A stretch of DNA of 11,347 nt from positions 1 through 11,347 of the forward strand of contig CAMNJD010000519.1 in NCBI GenBank assembly GCA_946540705.1, given 5' to 3'. Of the stretch, positions 5,307-11,347 are shown piece by piece. The position numbers and the translations under genes are program-made. The DNA is from an uncultured Ruminococcus sp. (lineage in GTDB: Bacteria > Bacillota > Clostridia > Oscillospirales > Ruminococcaceae). Below the pieces are notes generated by a model. The model had not been told where the DNA came from. It saw only the letters and a list, made by a program, of their open reading frames with translations, and made no database searches. Position 1 is the stretch's first letter. Each line of letters starts with the position of its first letter.

Positions 5307-7382
5307 TTGAAAAAGCATCCGATCATCTGTATTGCAGTGATGCTTTCGATGCTGCAAAGCAGCGTTTACCTGCCGGCTTCGGCAGAATCTGTGAAGTGTC
5401 TGCGCGGTGATCTGAATTCTGACGGGAAGCTCGATGCCTGTGATCTCACGCTGATGAAGCACGGATTGATGTCGGAATTTGAATCGCCGTCCGCACAGAT
5501 CGCGGATGTCAATGCAGACGGCATCACAGACCGGAACGATGCCGAAATGCTGCGGGATTACCTGCTGACGAAAATCGACTGCTTTCCGGAGCAGTATGTT
5601 ATTGAGCCGGAAACGCCGCAGATCCGGCCCCTTTCCGGCAGCCGGCAGATGGAATACCTCAGCCGAGGCGTCAGCGCGGTCAGCAACGGGAAAGGCGTAT
5701 TTGTGAGCTGGCGTCTGCTCGCGGATGACCCCGCAGATATTGCATTCAATGTCTACCGCACAACGGACGGCAAAACCGTCAAGGTCAATGACAAGCCGCT
5801 GACCGGCGGCACCAATTTCACGGACAGCAAGGCTGATCTGAAAAAGGATCAGACCTATACCGTCAAGGCGGTCATCGGCGGAAAGGAGTTTGACACGGAC
5901 GGCAGCGATACGCTTCCGGCGAATTCTGCGGCGAATGTCCGCATTGTGAATATCAGAAAGGGCAGCACAATACATTTTGTCTGGGTCGGCGATTTTGACG
6001 GCGACGGTGTATATGATTATCTGGTTGACCGCTGCTCTGACGATCACCAGAAGCTCGAAGCCTACAAAAGTGACGGAACATATCTCTATACGATCGACAT
6101 GGGCTATCAGAGCGAAAATAAGAACAATATCTCCCCCGGCGCATCAACGATTGATGTCGGAATGTGGGACGGTGCGACAGTCTACGATATGGACTGCGAC
6201 GGTTATGCGGATATTCTGCTGCGCATCGCGGACGGCGTGACCTTTGCGGACGGCACAAGGTATCAGAACAGCAATCCTGCCGCACAGGAAATTGCGGTCA
6301 TCGACGGCAGGACCGGTACGCTGAAAGCCTCTGCGCCTGTTCCGGATGACTATATCAAAGTCGGTCCGATGGCGTGCATGATGGAGATCGGCTATCTGGA
6401 CGGCGTGCGCCCGAGTGTTGTCTGCTGGATGAAAAACCGCAACAAGGACAAGACCTTCAACAGCATGACAGCCGCATTCGGCTATGACGAAAGCGGTACA
6501 TTCAAGATGCATTGGCGCTATAAAAACGAGAAGATGTTTGAGAACCGGAAGGAATATAAAAACGGCTATGCAGAAGCACATCAGATCCGTGTTGCCGATG
6601 TGGATTATGACGGAAAGGATGAAGTGCTGCACATGGGCTATGCCCTGAACGGCGATGGTTCTCTGCGATACCATGTTGATGAGATCGTTCACGGCGACCG
6701 CTGGTTTGTCGGCTCATTCTGCAACGGGAACAACGGCAAAGAAATGTACGGCTACGGCATTCAGCAGAATAATCAGTTCGGTCTGCTGGAATATTCCTAT
6801 AATGCCTCGACCGGCGAGCTGCTCTGGACAAATTATGCCAAGGAAGGTACAATGGATGTCGGCAGAGGCAATGTCGGCGATATTGATCCGCGCAGCGACG
6901 GCTTTGAGATGTGGTCATTCCAGGGATTATACAGCTGCAGCGGCAAGCGGCTCGGCGACGGGGCACTCTATCCGTGTCTGCGGCTCTGGTGGGACGGCGA
7001 CCTGCTCTCAGAAGCGTATAATGACAAGAAATTTGAAAAGTGGAACTGGCAGAACAGCAGCACGACACGCCTGCTGTCACCGTGGAAGCTCACGGACTGC
7101 ACAGGATCCGAGCGCGGTGCACCGATGTTCTATGCGGATCTGAACGGTGATTGGCGTGAGGAGGTCATCATGACCAGCAGCGATGCTTCCCGACTGGTGA
7201 TTCTGGAATCGACAGACCCGACGGATATACGCCTTTACTGTCTCGCGCAGAATCCCTGCTACCGCAACTGCATGACTGCAAAAGGCTATTTTCAGTCACA
7301 TATGCTGGACTACTATCTCGGCACCGGCATGGAAATGCCGCAGACACCGGATATTTCAATCATACCGAAAGCGGCACAATAA
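5307..7382 (+). CDS. Secreted dockerin-PL11 rhamnogalacturonan lyase, divergent
   Basis: A 691-residue secreted enzyme starting at TTG. Residues 1-26 are a signal peptide (cleavage after ASA), and about 33-90 an N-terminal dockerin (DLNSDG, DVNADG). From about 113 it is a PL11 lyase: the opening RQMEYLSRGVSAV...GVFVSWRLLADDP matches YesW-type enzymes. Repeated propeller calcium loops follow (GDFDGDGVYD 228-237, DMDCDGYAD 294-302, DVDYDGKDE 431-439, DLNGDWREEV 611-620). PL11 enzymes cleave RG-I between rhamnose and galacturonate by beta-elimination. The segments GYLDGVRPSVV, GRGNVGDIDP, WWDGDLLSE and GDWREEV are conserved, but others have drifted: the MHDPQYR-like motif reads AQNPCYR, and the YNQPPH-like motif reads YFQSHM. 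Activity on a modified RG-I, or altered mode of cleavage, is possible. The 47 nt gap to the GH43 gene contains no terminator with a T-tract, supporting one operon. The family is certain; retained activity is likely but not proven. Confidence 0.88.
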   Translation: MKKHPIICIAVMLSMLQSSVYLPASAESVKCLRGDLNSDGKLDACDLTLMKHGLMSEFESPSAQIADVNADGITDRNDAEMLRDYLLTKIDCFPEQYVIEPETPQIRPLSGSRQMEYLSRGVSAVSNGKGVFVSWRLLADDPADIAFNVYRTTDGKTVKVNDKPLTGGTNFTDSKADLKKDQTYTVKAVIGGKEFDTDGSDTLPANSAANVRIVNIRKGSTIHFVWVGDFDGDGVYDYLVDRCSDDHQKLEAYKSDGTYLYTIDMGYQSENKNNISPGASTIDVGMWDGATVYDMDCDGYADILLRIADGVTFADGTRYQNSNPAAQEIAVIDGRTGTLKASAPVPDDYIKVGPMACMMEIGYLDGVRPSVVCWMKNRNKDKTFNSMTAAFGYDESGTFKMHWRYKNEKMFENRKEYKNGYAEAHQIRVADVDYDGKDEVLHMGYALNGDGSLRYHVDEIVHGDRWFVGSFCNGNNGKEMYGYGIQQNNQFGLLEYSYNASTGELLWTNYAKEGTMDVGRGNVGDIDPRSDGFEMWSFQGLYSCSGKRLGDGALYPCLRLWWDGDLLSEAYNDKKFEKWNWQNSSTTRLLSPWKLTDCTGSERGAPMFYADLNGDWREEVIMTSSDASRLVILESTDPTDIRLYCLAQNPCYRNCMTAKGYFQSHMLDYYLGTGMEMPQTPDISIIPKAAQ

Positions 7383-7593
7383 ACGGAATCTATCTGAGCG
7401 GCAATGATAAGGATGCCGAGTTGATAACCAAAACAGGCGTCAGGTTCGTTCAGCCGCAGCATTTGCATGGTGCAGAACAATGCGGTATTCCGTCAGTATG
7501 CCGCCCGTATTGTTCGCAAAATGGCAGAGCATGATCTGTCTGAACAGTGCAAAACGGAAAACGCTCATGCAATCTGAAAGTATAATAACGCAA
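7383..7593. other. Gene-free stretch with coding-like fragments
   Basis: No complete gene is convincing. Two overlapping plus-strand frames look protein-like: one from about 7385 reads INGIYLSGNDKDAELITKTG and runs to a stop near 7528, and another from ATG 7467 reads MVQNNAVFRQYAARIVRKMA and ends near 7577. Neither has a ribosome binding site or a family I recognise. They may be decayed gene pieces between the lyase and the repeat at 7632. Confidence 0.35.
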
Positions 7594-7638
7594 CCCGCCG
7601 CCTGACTGCCAATCAGACGGCGGGCGGGGAGCCCCCGC
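7594..7638. terminator. GC-rich double hairpin between converging genes
   Basis: CCCGCCG (7594-7600) pairs with CGGCGGG (7618-7624), continued inside by CTGA (7602-7605) with TCAG (7613-7616). A second hairpin, GCGGGG (7624-7629) with CCCCGC (7633-7638), abuts it. No T-tract follows in either direction, so termination is uncertain, but the position between the plus-strand PL11 gene and the minus-strand fusion gene fits a bidirectional end. Its core shares the 20 nt repeat found at 5273-5292. Confidence 0.45.
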
Positions 7639-7676
7639 TGGCATATCATTCACTTCCCGATGTACCGTTCCGCAGC
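7632..7676. repeat. 45 nt direct repeat, copy 2
   Basis: Matches 1328-1372 at 43 of 45 positions in the same orientation, 6304 bp away. On the minus strand this copy contains the last codons of the AbrB-like remnant (AAERYIGK then TGA at 7650-7652). The two copies bracket the three cellulosomal enzyme genes. Confidence 0.85.
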
Positions 7677-7814
7677 GGATTCCATACTCATGCAGAACAC
7701 CATATCCTGTGTCAATGTTATCAATGAGGGGTCGCCCATCCTGATCCGGAGCGTTCGACGAATTTCTTTTGGTATCACAATGCGGCCAAGATCATCAATT
7801 CCCCTGCAAGCACC
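7650..7814 (-). pseudogene. AbrB/SpoVT-type DNA-binding protein remnant
   Basis: The minus strand carries an open frame of 54 residues ending at TGA 7650-7652. Its first part contains the hallmark of SpoVT/AbrB swapped-hairpin domains, GIDDLGRIVIPKEIRRTLRI followed by RMGDP, which in the family is a transcription factor or antitoxin DNA-binding fold. The usual N-terminal strand and any start codon are missing: the frame opens just after a TGA at 7815-7817, and its first 40 bases overlap, in another frame, the 3' end of the long fusion gene. The tail after MGDP (SLITLTQDMVF...ESAAERYIGK) does not resemble the normal continuation I know. I read it as a 5'-truncated relic. One extra G in the GGGG run (7801-7804) would join it in frame to the fusion gene, so a frameshift is the alternative. 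Confidence 0.7.
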
Positions 7815-10800
7815 TCATCCTCGATTCGCAGCACACAATCATCCCCGATATTTCCGAACAGTTCGCCGCTGGCATACCAGACTGTTTTTCCGTCGATTGC
7901 AACAAAACTGCTTGGGATTTTGTTTTTGATGTAATGTTCAATATCATGTGCCACCATCATCTGATGCATTCTCTCTGCATAAGTATTATCGGCTTTCTTC
8001 GTTATGATGACCACTTTTGCGCCGTTCATCATGCACTGATCTGCCGCACGCATCAGCATACTGAGCTTTCCGGAGATGAAATATGCCCCTGCTGCAATGA
8101 CTGTTTTCTTCGCAGAGGCAATTTCTCTGAACAGATCATTTTCGTAATGTTCCGTGTAAATGGTCTGGAATCCGTCCTGATGAATCAGCTCAGGTGCATA
8201 CCCAAGCTTTGCATATCCGCGCAGCCGCTTCTTATACATATTTTCAAGCATATGCACATGGATATCCGCGTAATCGTAGATCATCACGCTGCTTTTGCCC
8301 GGATAATCACGATGCAGCCGACCGACATACTGTGACAGTGTTCCGCTCCATGAAATCGGCATTGCAAGGAACAGCGTATCCAGCCGCGGCTCGTCAAAGC
8401 CCTCTCCGGCGTATTTGCCTGTTGCAAGAATGATCATAGATTCTGTTTTGGGAATGGCGCGTACCAGTTCAAGCTGTTCCCGTTTTGTCTTTGCTGTACC
8501 CTGACCGCTCAGCACAATCACATGATCTGCTGTACCGGTCAGCATTTCTGCAAGCCGCTGGATATGCGTCATGCGTTCTGATATAATGATCGGCGTTCTA
8601 CCGCTCTGGACGGCTGTTATTACATCATTGACAATTAGAGTATTACGGTATTCGCTTTCTGTAATTTGCTTGTATACTTCCGTAATTGTTGGCTTATTGT
8701 CAGAAATATCCGTGCGGAACTTTGTAAAACGCGTCACCAGAATATGCGAAAATCCGTGCTTTGCAGCATAGTTCTTCGCATCGGCAGAATACCGGATCGC
8801 ACCGCACTGCATGAAGATAATCGGCTGATGCCCGTCGGAGCGCTTCGGGGTCGCGGTCAGTCCGTAAACATATTTTGCGTGGACAGCTTTCAGTACACAT
8901 TCAAAGCTTTCCGCAGAAACATGATGACATTCGTCAACAATAATCATCCCGTAGTCATTAACAAGCGGCTTCACTTCATGATCTGTGATCAGCGACTGCA
9001 TGATCGCAATATCAACAATGCCGGACAGCGTATTCTTTGAACCGCCGAGCTGCCCGACCAGAGAACATTGCTTCTTTCTTCCGCGTTTGACCGGCTGCTC
9101 CGGTAATTGTGCATTGATAAAGAGAAACTGCTCCAGTGCCTTTTTCCATTGCTGCAAAAGTGCCTGCGTATGTACCAGAATCAGTGTGTTGACTTTTCGC
9201 TCAGCAATCAGTCCGATTGCTGCGACGGTTTTGCCGAATGCGGTTGTTGCTGCCAATACACCGGTATCATATTGCAAAAGTGTCTGCGCCGCCTCAAGCT
9301 GATCAGGGCGCAGTTCACCCTGAAACTGCACATCAATCGGTTTGCCGGTCACGCGCTGATCGTCAATCTCAGGCTTGCAGCCGTGTTCAAACAAAAATGC
9401 GGTTAAACTATCCTGACAACCGCGCGGCAGCATCAGATATTTCTCATCTTCGCTTGAAAGATTGATGATACGCGGTTTTCCGTAGGTCGGCATTCGCATT
9501 GCCTGTGCCTTATAGAAATCCGGATTCTTGAAACAGGCAAGCCGCTTCATTTTATTCAGCGCATTTTGCGGCAGCCCACTTTTCGGGATATACAGCATAT
9601 TTGCAAGCACAATACGCAGTGTATCCGGCAGTACATAATTCTCGTCCTGCGGAATCAGTTTCCACGTTTCATCCGCCTGTTCCAGTTCCTCATGATATAA
9701 TTCGCCCAATTCGGACTGATCACAGAGCTTCTCGATTACCGCTTCTACATCTGATTCGCACATCTTCTGAATACCTGACAAAAAAGCCCATTGGTCATGA
9801 TACGGCATAAAGCATTCATTCACGAAAACAGAATTGCCGCGCTTCACAGCCTGCTTTTGCAGCGGCAGCGCAATCAGATTGCCGAATCCGCCGACGGGCA
9901 TGGTATCCTGATTCGGGAACATTCTGTCATAGGAATCGAATCTGATTTCATGGCGCTGCTTCATTGCCTCTGTCAACAATCCGCTGCCCAGTTTTCGCGC
10001 TTTTGCAGCAGGAATCGGCATATCAAAGAATACCCACAAATGTCCGCCTTCTCCGGAACGTGAGCGTTCAACTGCACATGAAATGCCGTAATCTTTGCAA
10101 ACCGTCCTGACCGCAGAAATATCCTTCTGCCATTCGCCGTCATCAAAATCAATCGCAAGGAAACAGGTCGTTTCGTCCGGCAGCATCGGATAAATCCCGA
10201 TTACATCACGACAAAGCGCGTCCTTGCCGCTCAGATGGTTGAAAACTGCATCATCGGTCAGCGGCGCAAACCGACGATATTTGCATTTCGGACATTTGGT
10301 TTTCTGCATATCGCAGATGCCGGGTTTCCATTTGTTCTCGCAGACCGGCGTATATCCGTGCTTTCCGTTTTTCGGATTCTCATACCGCAATGCATACACA
10401 TCTTCACGGCCGCGAAACAGCGATCGGTATAATGCGATCTTCTCCTGCGGAGTGCTTTTCCATGTGACCTGCGGCGTATCTCTATGATTCTTCTGTTCGT
10501 CTTCAAATGTATTCAGCCACTCTGCGAGTTTCAGTACATCGCTGATTGTCTTTTCATCATCAGCCGCAGGCAGCCTGTCAGTATTTCCGCTGCAAACAAA
10601 CGGATAGATCTCTTTGATGCCGATACTCTGAAAAATCAGACGGGCTGTTTCATAGGCACGCTCCGCACCGCCGCTACCGCCCTGCGCAAGAATGACAGCA
10701 GCGCGTTTTGCTTTCACCGGCAGCGTTTCATGCCGAAATATCAAGGCAGAGCCGTATATCTGAAACCTGCTTGCGACTTTCAGCAAACCGGATGACAATT

Positions 10801-11053
10801 CCGTATAATGCACCGGCGAAGCAAGAATCAGGTTATCACATTCCAAAAGATATGCATAGATTTCCTGCATCTCATCGCTCATCGGACAGGATAGCTTCTC
10901 TCGGCAGCAGCGGCAGTCGATACATGGTGCAATATCCGCAGTATAGCAATCAACGATCTTGTATTCGCCTTGCAGACGGGACAGCAGCTTTTTTATCAGG
11001 AAAACAGTATCTCCGTCTTTTCGCGGAGAGCCGTTCAGGATCAGTGTTTTCAT
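7775..11053 (-). CDS. Flavodoxin-fold reductase / TOTE-type primase / SF2 helicase / PLD-like fusion
   Basis: One uninterrupted 1092-residue frame, started by ATG with AGAGG (11061-11065) 7 nt upstream. Residues 1-183 resemble an NAD(P)H-dependent FMN reductase (MKTLILNGSPRKDG; Cys cluster C44, C47, C49, C50, C56; ASPVHYTELSSGLLK). A linker leads to about 199-430, the archaeo-eukaryotic primase type annotated as TOTE conflict-system primase: Cys238, 247, 254, 257 as a probable zinc site, catalytic DFD at 302-304, RSRSGEGGH with His338, then SYDRMFPNQDTMP. Residues about 575-930 are an SF2 helicase: ATTAFGKTV with Lys608, DECH 707-710, TAT 733-735, QYVGRLHR 908-915. Residues about 970-1088 resemble a phospholipase-D-like domain (VAIDGKTVWYASGELFG) without the HxK residues, so it is probably non-catalytic. 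The family is linked to mobile-element and conflict biology; the protein should act on nucleic acid in the cytoplasm. The flavin domain at its front is the oddity, and no internal start near the junction would allow separate proteins. The last few codons run into AbrB-like DNA. Confidence 0.88.
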   Translation of the reverse strand: MKTLILNGSPRKDGDTVFLIKKLLSRLQGEYKIVDCYTADIAPCIDCRCCREKLSCPMSDEMQEIYAYLLECDNLILASPVHYTELSSGLLKVASRFQIYGSALIFRHETLPVKAKRAAVILAQGGSGGAERAYETARLIFQSIGIKEIYPFVCSGNTDRLPAADDEKTISDVLKLAEWLNTFEDEQKNHRDTPQVTWKSTPQEKIALYRSLFRGREDVYALRYENPKNGKHGYTPVCENKWKPGICDMQKTKCPKCKYRRFAPLTDDAVFNHLSGKDALCRDVIGIYPMLPDETTCFLAIDFDDGEWQKDISAVRTVCKDYGISCAVERSRSGEGGHLWVFFDMPIPAAKARKLGSGLLTEAMKQRHEIRFDSYDRMFPNQDTMPVGGFGNLIALPLQKQAVKRGNSVFVNECFMPYHDQWAFLSGIQKMCESDVEAVIEKLCDQSELGELYHEELEQADETWKLIPQDENYVLPDTLRIVLANMLYIPKSGLPQNALNKMKRLACFKNPDFYKAQAMRMPTYGKPRIINLSSEDEKYLMLPRGCQDSLTAFLFEHGCKPEIDDQRVTGKPIDVQFQGELRPDQLEAAQTLLQYDTGVLAATTAFGKTVAAIGLIAERKVNTLILVHTQALLQQWKKALEQFLFINAQLPEQPVKRGRKKQCSLVGQLGGSKNTLSGIVDIAIMQSLITDHEVKPLVNDYGMIIVDECHHVSAESFECVLKAVHAKYVYGLTATPKRSDGHQPIIFMQCGAIRYSADAKNYAAKHGFSHILVTRFTKFRTDISDNKPTITEVYKQITESEYRNTLIVNDVITAVQSGRTPIIISERMTHIQRLAEMLTGTADHVIVLSGQGTAKTKREQLELVRAIPKTESMIILATGKYAGEGFDEPRLDTLFLAMPISWSGTLSQYVGRLHRDYPGKSSVMIYDYADIHVHMLENMYKKRLRGYAKLGYAPELIHQDGFQTIYTEHYENDLFREIASAKKTVIAAGAYFISGKLSMLMRAADQCMMNGAKVVIITKKADNTYAERMHQMMVAHDIEHYIKNKIPSSFVAIDGKTVWYASGELFGNIGDDCVLRIEDEVLAGELMILAAL

Positions 11054-11082
11054 GGAATCACCTCTGCATCATTTCTGCTATT

Positions 11083-11111
11083 ATTGTATCATATCAGCTG
11101 TAAAAAGACAA
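11083..11111 (-). promoter_or_regulatory. Promoter of the primase-helicase fusion gene
   Basis: On the minus strand TTGTCT (11106-11111) and TACAAT (11083-11088) are separated by exactly 17 bp, with TG near the -10. The leader would be about 22 nt, long enough for the AGAGG site. Placement upstream of the flavodoxin-like domain supports a single transcript for the whole fusion. Confidence 0.7.
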
Positions 11112-11171
11112 GTGAATCGAAAAGATCTCCCAAATTCGCCCTTTTTTCGCCATTTTTCTTCGCAAATCCAC

Positions 11172-11200
11172 TTGACTTTTTCTTTTACTCGTGCTATAAT
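11172..11200 (+). promoter_or_regulatory. Near-consensus promoter facing right
   Basis: TTGACT (11172-11177) and a perfect TATAAT (11195-11200) are 17 bp apart, with TGC before the -10. This is the strongest promoter in the window. It is divergent from the fusion gene's promoter, with the two -35 elements 60 bp apart, so the two units could share control. Confidence 0.85.
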
Positions 11201-11347
11201 CAAGACAAGAGCTCAATTTTCTATTGTTTTGAGCATATAATATTACAAATCACAATGTATTGTGCAGTAATGCGCATTGATTAAGCTTTATTGATAGAGG
11301 AGTGATACTACGTTTCAGCCTGTTTTATCCAAGTTATATTACTCTGA
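11201..11347 (+). other. Structured leader of a transcript leaving the window
   Basis: Downstream of the strong promoter, GCTCAA (11211-11216) pairs with TTGAGC (11229-11234), and CACAAT-GT-ATTGTG at 11251-11264 is a perfect dyad. GAGG at 11297-11300 precedes GTG at 11302, which opens a frame to the window's end (VILRFSLFYPSYITL), but that spacing is too tight for a confident start. The frame beginning at 11310 also stays open but has no usual start codon. The gene served by this promoter cannot be identified from this window. Confidence 0.35.

Noticed and set aside
5286..6047. 253-codon minus-strand open frame
   Set aside because: Shadow of the PL11 gene on the opposite strand, low-complexity composition and no family resemblance.
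7581..7586. Perfect TATAAT as a plus-strand promoter
   Set aside because: No -35 element lies at a suitable distance and no gene follows to the right on that strand.
7440..7653. Minus-strand small frames of 67-69 codons
   Set aside because: They start in the direct repeat, overlap each other in different frames and lack a ribosome binding site.
7801..7804. Programmed -1 frameshift joining the fusion gene to the AbrB domain
   Set aside because: The site (GCA GGG GAA) is not a good slippery heptamer because the tRNAs would not re-pair well; a relic or a simple indel is more likely.
1..11347. CRISPR array, tRNA, rRNA or insertion sequence
   Set aside because: No regularly spaced repeats, no cloverleaf or rRNA-like stretches, and no transposase or terminal inverted repeats were seen.

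Overview
The window looks like chromosomal DNA from a fibre-degrading Ruminococcus-type Firmicute (Oscillospiraceae). Three secreted proteins carry dockerins with paired, Asp/Asn-rich calcium loops of the style used in ruminococcal cellulosomes, and the promoters are standard sigma-70/sigma-A type with 17 bp spacers. Species is not determinable from the sequence alone.

Left part (1-1486): a hairpin-rich stretch without a convincing gene, then an AraC-family regulator on the minus strand (377-1183). It is transcribed divergently from the first enzyme gene, and the 303 bp between them hold a promoter for each side and possible operator repeats.

Centre (1487-7382): three plus-strand genes for extracellular, dockerin-bearing enzymes that fit attack on rhamnogalacturonan I (RG-I) pectin. 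They are a CBM35-CE12 acetylesterase, a GH43 enzyme resembling the exo-beta-1,3-galactanase subfamily (Gln in place of the usual Asp base), and a divergent PL11 rhamnogalacturonan lyase. The first has its own promoter and a strong terminator. The second has its own promoter and a structured leader and is probably co-transcribed with the third across a 47 nt gap. Together they would remove acetyl groups, trim galactan-type side chains and cut the backbone, with the dockerins docking them onto a cohesin scaffold. The AraC protein is the obvious local candidate regulator, by position only.

Right part (7383-11347): one very long minus-strand gene (7775-11053) encoding a 1092-residue fusion. In order it has a flavodoxin-fold NAD(P)H/FMN reductase-like domain with a Cys cluster, a four-Cys zinc-like motif plus archaeo-eukaryotic primase domain of the type called TOTE conflict-system primase, an SF2 helicase, and a degenerate phospholipase-D-like domain. 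This is the most unusual item in the window. Its 3' end runs out of frame into the remains of an AbrB/SpoVT-type DNA-binding protein gene. The tail of that remnant lies in a 45 nt near-perfect direct repeat (7632-7676) whose other copy is at 1328-1372, so the three-enzyme cluster is bracketed by direct repeats. A near-consensus plus-strand promoter at 11172-11200 drives a leader and probably a gene that begins at or beyond the right edge.
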